Below, piece by piece: positions 40,213-48,518 of a stretch of 64,000 bases of DNA. Source of the stretch: Streptomyces avidinii (GTDB taxonomy: Bacteria; Actinomycetota; Actinomycetes; Streptomycetales; Streptomycetaceae); contig NZ_BMVL01000004.1 in NCBI RefSeq assembly GCF_014650695.1, forward strand, positions 96,871-160,870, written 5' to 3'. Below the pieces are notes generated by a model. The model was not told the DNA's origin, did not search any database, and saw only the letters and a list, made by a program, of their open reading frames with translations. The stretch's first letter is position 1; each line of letters opens with the position of its first letter. The translations under genes were made by a program, and so were the position numbers.

Positions 40213-40465
40213 CACGACGGGCTGCGGACCGCCCGTTCGATGTGCAAGCACAGCATAGCCGATCAGAGGGGTGCTCCCGCGACGCGATATCGGCTCCCGG
40301 GTGGGCGGCGGCCGCGCCGCCCGCGCCGCCCCGCACGGCGCTCCCTCGCCGGGAGGCGGGCGGCAGCGCCGCGGCCCGCGCCGCACGGCACCCGGCTTCC
40401 CCCGCCGGGCGGCGGATCGGCGCGGCCGCTGCCCCCGCCGCGCGGGGCACGGCAGGATCACCCGT

Positions 40466-41590
40466 ATGACACGTGAACCCGCACCCTTCACGGCCGACGA
40501 CTACGCCGCCCGGATGACCGCCGCCGCCGAGACCGCCGCCGACGCGGGGCTCGCCGGCCTGCTGATCTCCCCCGGGCCCGACCTCGCGCACCTCACCGGC
40601 TACCGGCCCACCGCCGAGACCGAGCGGCTGACCCTGCTCGTGCTGGCCGCCGGGCAGGATCCGGTGCTCATCGTGCCCGCGCTGGAGGCCCCCGACGCGC
40701 AGAAGGCCCCGGACGCCACCGCTCTGACCCTGCGGGACTGGGCCGACGGGAAGGACCCGTACGCCGTCGCCGCCCCGCTGCTGGACTTCCGCGGCCGCTT
40801 CGGAGTGAGCGACAACACCTGGGCCCTGCATCTCCTCGGCCTCCAGAAGGAGTTGCCGAACACCTCCTACGCGGCGCTCACCGACTGCCTGCCCATGCTC
40901 CGGGCCGTCAAGGACGAGCGGGAGCTGGACCGCCTCGCCGCGGCGGGCGCCGCCGCCGACGCCGCCTACGCGCAGATCCTCCACCTCCCCTTCGCCGACC
41001 GCCGGGAGCTCGACGTGGCCGAGGACCTGGCGGCCCTGCTGCGCGCACACGGCCACTCCCAGGTCGACTTCACGGTCGTCGGCTCCGGCCCCAACGGGGC
41101 CAATCCGCACCACGAGGCCGGCGACCGCGTCATCCGCCACGGCGACATGGTCGTCCTCGACTTCGGCGGCCTGCGCTTCGGCTACGGCTCCGACATCTCC
41201 CGCACCGTGCACGTCGGCGAGCCCACCGCCGAGGAGCAGCGGGTCCACGACATCGTCCGCGAGGCCCAGCGGGCCGGCGTGGCCGCGGTCCGGCCCGGGG
41301 TCTCCTGCCAGGAGGTGGACCGGGCCGCCCGCGCCGTGATCACCGAGTTCGGCTACGGGGACCGCTTCATCCACCGCACCGGCCACGGCATCGGCGTCAC
41401 CACCCACGAGCCCCCGTACATGGTCGAGGGCGAGGAGCAGCCGCTGGTCCCCGGCATGTGCTTCTCCGTGGAGCCGGGCATCTACCTCCCGGGCCGGTTC
41501 GGCGTCCGCATCGAGGACATCGTGACCGTCACCGAGGACGGCGGGCGCCGCCTCAACAACGCCCCGCGCGAGCTGGCCGTCGTGGGGTGA
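40466..41590 (+). CDS. M24 family Xaa-Pro peptidase
   Basis: 374 residues. An N-terminal creatinase-like domain (LISPGPDLAHLTGYRP) is followed by the pita-bread catalytic domain with metal ligands in VVLDFGGLRFGYGSDISRTV (Asp, Asp), RTGHGIGVTTHEPPYMVEGE (His), MCFSVEPGIYLPG (Glu) and VRIEDIVTVTEDG (Glu). It removes N-terminal residues preceding proline, or is a related dipeptidase. The upstream region to the tRNA is extremely GC-rich and holds no other gene. Confidence 0.92.
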   Translation: MTREPAPFTADDYAARMTAAAETAADAGLAGLLISPGPDLAHLTGYRPTAETERLTLLVLAAGQDPVLIVPALEAPDAQKAPDATALTLRDWADGKDPYAVAAPLLDFRGRFGVSDNTWALHLLGLQKELPNTSYAALTDCLPMLRAVKDERELDRLAAAGAAADAAYAQILHLPFADRRELDVAEDLAALLRAHGHSQVDFTVVGSGPNGANPHHEAGDRVIRHGDMVVLDFGGLRFGYGSDISRTVHVGEPTAEEQRVHDIVREAQRAGVAAVRPGVSCQEVDRAARAVITEFGYGDRFIHRTGHGIGVTTHEPPYMVEGEEQPLVPGMCFSVEPGIYLPGRFGVRIEDIVTVTEDGGRRLNNAPRELAVVG

Positions 41591-41593
41591 GCG

Positions 41594-43351
41594 TCACGGG
41601 GCCAGGACGGCCGCCGACTCGCCCGGTACGTGGATCCGCCCGTCCGGCCCCGGGTGTTCGAGGGGCTCCCAGGCGGCCAGCACCCGCACCCCGTTGCGGC
41701 CCAGCGCGATCGTCACCGGCTCCGCGGAGAGGTTCACGATCACCCGGACCTCGCCCCGCCGGAAGGTGAGCCAGCGACGCTCCTCGTCGTGGGCGACCCG
41801 GACCGCCGCCAGGTCCGGGTCGCGAAGGTCCGGATGGGTGCGGCGGAGCGCGATCAGGGTGCGGTACCAGTCCAGCAGGCGGGCGTGGACGGCCTGTTCG
41901 GGCTCCGACCAGTCCAGGCGGGAGCGGTCCCGGGTGGCCGGGTCCTGCGGGTCCGGGACCTCCTCGGCCTTCCAGCCGTGCGCCGCGAACTCCCGGCGGC
42001 GCCCGGACCGCACCGCCTCGGCGAGCTCCGGGTCCGGGTGGTCCGTGAAGTACTGCCAGGGGGTCCGCGCCCCCCACTCCTCGCCCATGAACAGCATCGG
42101 TACGAACGGCCCGGTCAGGGTCACGGTCGCGGCGCACGCCAGCAGCCCGGGGGAGAGCGAGGCGGACAGGCGGTCGCCGAGCGCCCGGTTGCCGATCTGG
42201 TCATGGGTCTGGCTGTAGCCGAGGAAGCGGTGCGCCGGGGTCCGGCGGCGGTCCACCGGCCGGCCGTGGGTGCGGCCCCGGAAGGAGGACCAGGTGCCGT
42301 CGTGGAAGAAGGCCCGGGTCATGGTTTTGGCGAGGGCGGCGAGCGGGGCCGCGGCGAAGTCGGCGTAGTACGCGTGGGACTCGCCCGTCAGCGCGCAGTG
42401 CAGGGCGTGGTGGAAGTCGTCGTTCCACTGCGCGTGCAGGCCCAGGCCGCCGACGGCGCGCGGGGTGGTGGTGCGCGGGTCGCACCGGTCGGACTCGGCG
42501 ATCAGGAACAGCGGGCGGCCGGTGTCCGCCGCCAGATCGTCGACGGCCGCGGACAGTTCCTCCAGGAAGGTCAGCGCGCGGTCGTCGGCCAGCGCGTGCA
42601 CGGCGTCGAGCCGCAGCCCGTCGATCCCGTAGTCGCGCAGCCAGGCCAGCGCGCTGCCCAGGAGGTAGCCGCGCACCTCGTCGGAGCCGGCTGCGTCCAG
42701 GTTCACCGCCGAGCCCCACGGGGTGTGGTGGGTGTCGGTGAAGTACGGGCCGAAGGCGGGCAGGTGGTTGCCCGACGGGCCGAGGTGGTTGTGGACCACG
42801 TCCAGCACCACGCCCAGCCCGGCCTCGTGCGCGGCGGCGGTGAAACGGGCCAGGCCGGCCGGACCGCCGTACGGCTCGTGCACCGCCCAGGGCGCGACCC
42901 CGTCGTAGCCCCAGCCGTGCCGGCCGGCGAAGGAGCACACCGGCATCAGCTCCACGTGCGTGACGCCGAGGGCGGTGAGGTGTCCGAGCCGGGCGGCGGC
43001 CGCGTCGAAGGTGCCCTCGGGGGTGAAGGTTCCGATGTGCAACTCGTACAGCACCGCGTCCTGGAGCCCGGTGCGGGGCGGCGGTGCCGGCGTGGGCGTC
43101 CGCCGCGGGGCGAGGGCATCGAAGTCGACCACCGCCGACAGCCCGTCCGGCCCGTCGGGCAGCCGCCGCCCGCGCGGGTCGGGCCGCGGACCCTCGCCGT
43201 CGAGCAGGAATCCGTAGCGGCTCCCGTCGGCGGCCGGGGCCTCGGCGGTCCACCAGCCGTCCCGGTCCGGATCGCGCGTCATGTCGTACGTCGCCCCGTC
43301 GAGCCGCATGGCGACGTGGCCTGTCAGCGGTGCCCACACCTCGAACTGCAC
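41594..43351 (-). CDS. treZ: Malto-oligosyltrehalose trehalohydrolase TreZ
   Basis: 585 residues of glycoside hydrolase family 13. Releases trehalose from maltooligosyl-trehalose made by TreY. An N-terminal E-set domain (MQFEVWAPLTGHVAMRLDGA) precedes the barrel with LHIGTFTPEGTFDAAAARLG, VVLDVVHNHLGPSGNHLP, GLRLDAVHAL (nucleophile Asp) and FLIAESDRCDPRT (acid Glu), plus GYSQTHDQIGNRALGDRL. Starts at the GTG at 43351 with GAGGGGA upstream. treY and glgX lie 5-11 kb away on the same strand. Its stop is only 3 bp from the stop of the convergent M24 gene. Confidence 0.95.
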   Translation of the reverse strand: MQFEVWAPLTGHVAMRLDGATYDMTRDPDRDGWWTAEAPAADGSRYGFLLDGEGPRPDPRGRRLPDGPDGLSAVVDFDALAPRRTPTPAPPPRTGLQDAVLYELHIGTFTPEGTFDAAAARLGHLTALGVTHVELMPVCSFAGRHGWGYDGVAPWAVHEPYGGPAGLARFTAAAHEAGLGVVLDVVHNHLGPSGNHLPAFGPYFTDTHHTPWGSAVNLDAAGSDEVRGYLLGSALAWLRDYGIDGLRLDAVHALADDRALTFLEELSAAVDDLAADTGRPLFLIAESDRCDPRTTTPRAVGGLGLHAQWNDDFHHALHCALTGESHAYYADFAAAPLAALAKTMTRAFFHDGTWSSFRGRTHGRPVDRRRTPAHRFLGYSQTHDQIGNRALGDRLSASLSPGLLACAATVTLTGPFVPMLFMGEEWGARTPWQYFTDHPDPELAEAVRSGRRREFAAHGWKAEEVPDPQDPATRDRSRLDWSEPEQAVHARLLDWYRTLIALRRTHPDLRDPDLAAVRVAHDEERRWLTFRRGEVRVIVNLSAEPVTIALGRNGVRVLAAWEPLEHPGPDGRIHVPGESAAVLAP

Positions 43352-43461
43352 GGACGGTCCCCTCGTCGGCGGCGGTGTCCAGCCTGCGTATCCTGCCCAT
43401 CATTCCGGGCGCGGCGGGGGAGTTCTGGACACTCCGGCCCCGACGGGCCGACAATCACCCT

Positions 43462-44025
43462 GTGACGTCCAGTTTTGAGATTCCCGCCTTCCCCGCGCCG
43501 CGGCTGTCCGACGCCGAGCGCGACCGGGCGCTGGGCCAGCTCAGGGAGGGCGCAGCCCTCGGCAAGCTGTCCCACGACACCTTCTTGCGCCGGATGGAAC
43601 TCGCCCTCGTCGCGCGCCGCTCCGAGGACCTCGCCGTGCTCACCGCCGACCTCCAGTCCCGGGAAGCGGCCGAAAGCCCGTGGACGCGTCGGCTGTTCGG
43701 CTGGGTGGGCCGGGTCTCCGCCGTCTCCGTCGGGGTCCGGCGCGCCTGGAACGCGGAGCGACTGCCCAAGCTGCTGCTGCCGCACCCGAGCGCGGCCGCC
43801 CTGCGGATCGGCCGCGACCCCGGCAACGGGCTGCGGCTCAGCCACGAGACCGTCTCCCGGGCCCACGCGGAGCTCAGCATGCGCGACGGGGTGTGGGTCC
43901 TCAAGGACCTCGGCTCGACCAACGGCACCACGGTCAACGGGCGCCGGGTGACCGGCTCCGCGGTGGTCCGGGAGGGGGACCAGGTCAGCTTCGGGAACAT
44001 GACCTTCCGGCTCTCGGCCGGCTGA
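43462..44025 (+). CDS. DUF1707 and FHA domain protein
   Basis: 187 residues. The N-terminal DUF1707-like segment reads LSDAERDRALGQLREGAALG and LSHDTFLRRMELALVARR. A linker with basic and Trp residues leads to a C-terminal FHA domain (LRIGRDPGNGLRLSHETVSR, LKDLGSTNGTTVNGRRVTG). FHA domains bind phosphothreonine, so it probably relays Ser/Thr kinase signals. No membrane helix. The GTG at 43462 faces away from treZ with a shared 110-bp promoter region. Confidence 0.88.
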   Translation: MTSSFEIPAFPAPRLSDAERDRALGQLREGAALGKLSHDTFLRRMELALVARRSEDLAVLTADLQSREAAESPWTRRLFGWVGRVSAVSVGVRRAWNAERLPKLLLPHPSAAALRIGRDPGNGLRLSHETVSRAHAELSMRDGVWVLKDLGSTNGTTVNGRRVTGSAVVREGDQVSFGNMTFRLSAG

Positions 44026-44076
44026 GGCCGACCCGCGGCGGAGGCCCGGGCCGGCGGCGGGCGAGGCCTGCCGCGC

Positions 44077-44619
44077 ATGCCGATGGAAATCGGCCCCCGC
44101 GTACTGCCGCCCTCCGACCAGTGCTGCTCACCGGCGCACGGCGAAGGCGGCCACTTCGGCATCCACACCGACGCCTCCCGCGTGCGCGACGTGAGTACGG
44201 CGCTGTCCGCGGTGTACTACCTCCACCGCACGCCCCGAGGCTTCGGGGGCGGCCAACTCCGGCTGTACGACACCGTGGTGAACGACGGCAGGGCGCGGCC
44301 GGCGGAGTCCTGTCGCACCGTCGAACCCGAGCACGACAGCATCGTCTTCTTCCCCTCCAGCGCCTTCCACGAGGTCGTGCCGTCCACCTGCCCGAGCGGG
44401 CGCTTCGCGGACCACCGGTTCACCCTCACCACCTGGATCTCCGACGAGGAGTCCGCCACGGGGCCGGACGCCCGGCCCTCGCGGATGGCGCAGTGGATGG
44501 CGGACGCGGCCGAAGGCACCCGCCCGCTCCACGAGGCCGAGGGCGACCACGACGGCGCCAGGCCGGTGGCCCTGCCGCCGCCCGGCCGCGCAACATGCCT
44601 CAGGACGAACGGGAACTGA
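44077..44619 (+). pseudogene. 2OG-Fe(II) oxygenase, N-terminally truncated
   Basis: 180 residues covering the C-terminal half of a prolyl-4-hydroxylase-like oxygenase. Iron ligands are GGHFGIHTDASRV (HxD) and SSAFHEVVPST (distal His); GGGQLRLYDTVVNDG and ADHRFTLTTWIS supply the 2-oxoglutarate Arg. Relatives I recall have about 80-100 residues before the HxD motif; here only about 27 precede it, so the first strands of the fold are missing. It may be a remnant or a minimal form. Its last 20 bases overlap the end of the convergent peptidase gene. Confidence 0.55.
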
Positions 44620-45934
44620 CGGTCGTGCCGTCCGGCCGCCCGGCCGCGACCAGCCGGTCGTAGGCGGCCAGGACGGTACGGGCCTGGTGCTCCACCTGGG
44701 TGGCCACCGGGACCCAGCGGGCCCCGAACCGGGCGGCGAAGTCCTCGCACCACCCGGTCACCAGCCGGTCCAGCCCGGGCGCCGCCGGGTGCCCCTGGGC
44801 GCGCAGGACCCGCAGCAGCATCGCGGCGGCGCGCAGCGACAGCCGCCGCCCGAAGGCGTCGATGCTGGCGATGTACGCCGCGGTGGCCTCCGCCGGGGCC
44901 CCGGCCGTCCACTCCGCCGCCACCTGGGGGATCAGCGCGAGCGTCCAGTCCACCGCCCGCAGAAGGGGGGCCGCGGCCGGAGCTCCGTACGACGGCGGGT
45001 CCTCCGGTACGCGGGCACCGCCGCGGACCGCGGCGACGAGCGCGGCGTCGGTGGTGAGCCGCTCGGCCAGCATCCGCAGGGCGCCGCGCGGGTCCGGGTG
45101 CGGTGCCGGATCGTCCACCAGGTCGGAGGCCCACATGGGGACTTCGACGATGGCGGTCGTGCCGGCGTAGCGGTGGGCGTGGTACCAGGTGCTGAGCCGG
45201 GTGTCCTCCGGGTGGAAGGCGCCCGCGGCCTCGCTGCCCGGCTGCGGGATCACGAAGATCCCGGGGCCGGGGGAGGGCCAGCCGGCCGCGTCCGAGGCCC
45301 CGTTCTCCACCGGGATGCGCAGCTCGGCGGCCGATTTCGCGAACGGCTCGGCGAGGCCCGGTATGTCCCGGGTGAGCTGTACCCAGGAACCGCCGAGGTC
45401 GGTGGCGTGCAGGGAGACCTGGAGGACCGGACGCAGTTCGTCGATGAGCGCGGTCAGGGCCAGGGTCTCGGGCGGCAGCCGGTCCGGAGGCAGTAAGGAC
45501 GGCGCCCACTCGGGCTGTTCGGGGCCGGGCGGCCGGAAGAAGCCCCGGTGGTAGTCGAGCAGGGAGTACGGCCGGGGCGTGCGGTGCAGGTTCGCGCCGT
45601 CCGGGTCCGCGCAGAGCAGGAAGTGCCAGCCGCAGCCCGCCCGCGGCGCAGGGTCGTCGAGGAGGCGCCGGGCGAGCGAGAGGACGGTGGCTCCGCCGAC
45701 GGGTTCGTTGGCGTGTGCCCCGGCGACGACGAGGACGTTGCGGTCGGCCCCGAGCGGGGCGCCGCCCGTGGCGGCGACGGACAGGACCAGGAGCGGTTGC
45801 CCGGCTCGGGAGGTACCGGCCCGGCGGAGCAGCACCTCGCCGGGGTGTTCGTCCGCCAGAGCGCGGGCGGCGAGCCCGAGTTCCCGCGGTGTGGGGTAGC
45901 GCATGTCACGGAGGAGAGTCACAAGGGATGCCAT
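44600..45934 (-). CDS. M14-family zinc carboxypeptidase
   Basis: 444 residues. The zinc site is VVAGAHANEPVGGATVLSLA (HxxE) with the third ligand in VLQVSLHATDLGGSW. DPDGANLHRTPRPYSLLDYH and TTAIVEVPMWASDLVDD (late Glu) complete the family pattern. No signal peptide, so the enzyme is cytoplasmic and may act on peptidoglycan peptides or short peptides rather than secreted protein. It stands as a single gene. Confidence 0.85.
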   Translation of the reverse strand: MASLVTLLRDMRYPTPRELGLAARALADEHPGEVLLRRAGTSRAGQPLLVLSVAATGGAPLGADRNVLVVAGAHANEPVGGATVLSLARRLLDDPAPRAGCGWHFLLCADPDGANLHRTPRPYSLLDYHRGFFRPPGPEQPEWAPSLLPPDRLPPETLALTALIDELRPVLQVSLHATDLGGSWVQLTRDIPGLAEPFAKSAAELRIPVENGASDAAGWPSPGPGIFVIPQPGSEAAGAFHPEDTRLSTWYHAHRYAGTTAIVEVPMWASDLVDDPAPHPDPRGALRMLAERLTTDAALVAAVRGGARVPEDPPSYGAPAAAPLLRAVDWTLALIPQVAAEWTAGAPAEATAAYIASIDAFGRRLSLRAAAMLLRVLRAQGHPAAPGLDRLVTGWCEDFAARFGARWVPVATQVEHQARTVLAAYDRLVAAGRPDGTTVSSRSS

Positions 45935-46081
45935 GCCCGCGGGGCCCGCCGCCTACTGCTCCGCGGGCCCCGCAGTTCACCGAATCCTGGGTGAAACCCC
46001 TGGCCAACGCCCGGGGCGCGGCCCCGGCGGCCGGGTCCGGCGCCGCTGCCGGGGGTCCGGGGTGGCTCCTCGCGGGGCGGG

Positions 46082-47494
46082 CTACTGCTGGTGCAGGCCG
46101 CGGTCCGCAAGGCTGAGGAAGACCTCCCCGACCGCCTCCGACAGTGTCGGGTGGGGGTGGACGTGCCGCGCCACATCTCCCGGTTCCGCGTCCCAGCCGA
46201 CGATCAGCTGGCTCTCCGCGATCATCTCCGACACGTGCGGCCCCACCAGGTGCACCCCGAGCACCCGCCCGCCCCGCTCGGCGACCACCTTCACCGTGCC
46301 GCCCTGCCCGTGCACCATGCCCTTGGCCACGGCGGTCAGCGGCATCGTGTTCACCACCACGTCGTACGAGGCTTCGCGCGCCTGCGCCTCCGTCAGCCCG
46401 ACGGCGGCGGTCTGCGGGGCCGAGTAGGTCACCCGCGGCACCGTCGCGTAGTCCACCGGCGCGCTCGCCACCCCGGCCAGGGTCTCGGCGACCAGCAGTC
46501 CCTCCGCGAAGGAGGCGTGCGCCAGCCCGAGCGAGGGCGGTGGCAGCAGGTCGCCCACGACATGGATGCCCGGGACGGCGCTCTCCAGTCGGGACCAGTC
46601 GGCCGGCGCCACGAACCCCCGCCCGTCGGTGGCCAGTCCGGCCGCCGCGAGGTCCAGGCCGTCGGTGACGGGGACCCGGCCGACCGCCACCAGCAGGCGC
46701 TCCGCCCCGATCTCCCGGAGCTCCCCGCGCGCGGTGCGCACGGTGGCCCGGACGCCCCCGGCCGCGAGCCGCTGCGCCCCCTCCAGCCGGGCCCCGGTCT
46801 GCACGTCGATCCCGCGCTTCTTCAGGCCCCGCGCCAGATGCCGGGACACCTCCGCGTCCTCCAGCGGAACGAGCCGGTCGGCGGCCTCGACCAGGGTCAC
46901 CGCGGCACCCATGGAACGGTGGAACGACGCGTACTCCACCCCGATCGCCCCGCCGCCCAGCACCAGCACCGAAGCCGGCAGCCCGGGCGCGAACAGCGCG
47001 TCGTCGCTGGTGACCACCGTGTGGCCGTCGGGCTCCAGGCCGGGCAGGATCCGCGGCCGGGACCCGGTGGCCAGCACGATCCCCCGGGTGGCGGTGAACT
47101 CCCGCCCGTCCTCGGTCCGGACGGAGCGGGGACCGGTCAACCGGGCTCCGCTGCACACCACCCGGACCCCCGCATGCTCCAAGTGGCCCTCGACACCCTT
47201 GTGGTTGCGGGCGACGATGTCGTCCCGGGTGGCGGTCAGGGCCGACCAGTCGACCGACTCGACGCTCGCCCGGATCCCCCACCGCTCCCGTGCCTCGGCC
47301 ACGCCGTCGACGAGTTCGGCCGCGTGCAGCATGGCCTTGCTGGGGATGCACCCCCGGTGCAGGCAGGTCCCGCCGACCTTGTCGCGTTCCGCGAGCAGGA
47401 CGCTCAGGCCCAGGGCAGAGGCGCGCAGGGCGGTGCTGTAGCCGCCCGTACCGCCGCCGATCACGATCACATCCACCGTGCTGTCGTTGGTCAT
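46082..47494 (-). CDS. Dihydrolipoyl dehydrogenase
   Basis: 470 residues. FAD-binding VDVIVIGGGTGGYSTALRAS, redox disulfide GGTCLHRGCIPSKAMLHAAE, NAD-binding VLVLGGGAIGVEYASFHRSM, second FAD segment GIHVVGDLL and C-terminal active site VHPHPTLSEAVGEVF are all intact. It reoxidises lipoamide in 2-oxo-acid dehydrogenase complexes or the glycine cleavage system, though no E1 or E2 gene lies nearby. ATG 47494 is chosen because GGAGG lies 9 nt upstream. It is divergent from the LysR-type gene, which may control it. Confidence 0.92.
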   Translation of the reverse strand: MTNDSTVDVIVIGGGTGGYSTALRASALGLSVLLAERDKVGGTCLHRGCIPSKAMLHAAELVDGVAEARERWGIRASVESVDWSALTATRDDIVARNHKGVEGHLEHAGVRVVCSGARLTGPRSVRTEDGREFTATRGIVLATGSRPRILPGLEPDGHTVVTSDDALFAPGLPASVLVLGGGAIGVEYASFHRSMGAAVTLVEAADRLVPLEDAEVSRHLARGLKKRGIDVQTGARLEGAQRLAAGGVRATVRTARGELREIGAERLLVAVGRVPVTDGLDLAAAGLATDGRGFVAPADWSRLESAVPGIHVVGDLLPPPSLGLAHASFAEGLLVAETLAGVASAPVDYATVPRVTYSAPQTAAVGLTEAQAREASYDVVVNTMPLTAVAKGMVHGQGGTVKVVAERGGRVLGVHLVGPHVSEMIAESQLIVGWDAEPGDVARHVHPHPTLSEAVGEVFLSLADRGLHQQ

Positions 47495-47577
47495 GTGGCC
47501 AGCCTCCACGGGCCGTTGGGGCAAGTCCAAGGAAATGATCTTCTGGGTGCCATGCAGGCTGTTTATGCTTCGAGGTC

Positions 47578-48489
47578 ATGAGCCTGCGCCAGATGGAGTA
47601 CTTCCTCGCCGTCGTGGAGGAGTCCTCCTTCACCCGCGCCGCGGACAGCCTGCACGTCACGCAGCCCGCCCTGTCCCACCAGGTCAAGGCACTGGAGCGG
47701 TCCGTGGGCGGCGCCTTGCTGGAGCGCATGCCGCGCGGGGTCCGGCTCACCCCCATGGGCCGCGCCTTCCTCCCGCACGCGCAGCTCGCCGTCCGCAGCG
47801 CCCACCAGGCCGAGCGGGCCGCCCGCGCCGCCGCCGGGGTGGCCGGCGGGGAACTGCACATCGCCACCGTGCACGCGCTGGCCGTCGGCCTGCTCCCGGG
47901 CGTCGCCGCCCGCTGGCGGTCCCTGTACCCGGGGGTCTCCCTGGTGCTGCGGGAGTACGGCTCCACCGAGGCCCTGGAGGAGCAGCTGGAGCGCGGTGTC
48001 GCCGACCTCGCGGTGGGCCCGGAGCCCGCCGGGTGGTCCGGTCCGCTCGTTGCGATCGGCCGGGAGGAACTGGTCGTCGTCGTCCCCTTCGACGATCCGC
48101 TGGCCGGCCGCACGGCCGTCCGGCTCACCGAACTCGCCCACCACGACTGGATCCGCTGCGCGATGGAACCGCTGGTCGACGGTGTCCTCGTGCTCGACCG
48201 GGCGTGCGGAGCGCTCGGTTTCACCCCGCACACGGTGCTGCATACGGAACACACCTCGACGGCCGTACGGATGGCGGCCGCCGGGGTGGGCATCGTCATG
48301 GCCCCGGCGCACATGGTCCGGGGCGCCGTCGGGGAGGACTGCGCCCTTCTCTCCCTCGACCCGCCGTGGCACCGGCCCCTGGCCGCCTTCTCCCGGGTCC
48401 CGCTGACCGGCGCCGCGGCCGCCTTCGCGGACCTGATCGGCGCCCGCCCGGCCACCCGGGTTCCGGGCGCGAGCGCTCCGCAGCACTGA
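47578..48489 (+). CDS. LysR-family transcriptional regulator
   Basis: 303 residues. The N-terminal winged HTH is MEYFLAVVEESSFTRAADSL followed by HVTQPALSHQVKALERSVGG; the substrate-binding domain starts near residue 90 (LHIATVHALAVGLLPGVAAR) with typical LVVVVPFDDPLAG. LysR proteins usually regulate the divergent neighbour, here dihydrolipoyl dehydrogenase, from the 83-bp shared gap. No clear T-N11-A box could be fixed. Confidence 0.92.
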   Translation: MSLRQMEYFLAVVEESSFTRAADSLHVTQPALSHQVKALERSVGGALLERMPRGVRLTPMGRAFLPHAQLAVRSAHQAERAARAAAGVAGGELHIATVHALAVGLLPGVAARWRSLYPGVSLVLREYGSTEALEEQLERGVADLAVGPEPAGWSGPLVAIGREELVVVVPFDDPLAGRTAVRLTELAHHDWIRCAMEPLVDGVLVLDRACGALGFTPHTVLHTEHTSTAVRMAAAGVGIVMAPAHMVRGAVGEDCALLSLDPPWHRPLAAFSRVPLTGAAAAFADLIGARPATRVPGASAPQH

Positions 48490-48518
48490 GCAGCGGAGGG
48501 GCCCGGCCCCGGGCCGGG

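Noticed and set aside
47495..47577. LysR binding box between the dihydrolipoyl dehydrogenase and LysR genes
   Set aside because: Several loose T-N11-A matches exist, but none has clear dyad symmetry, so no site is annotated.
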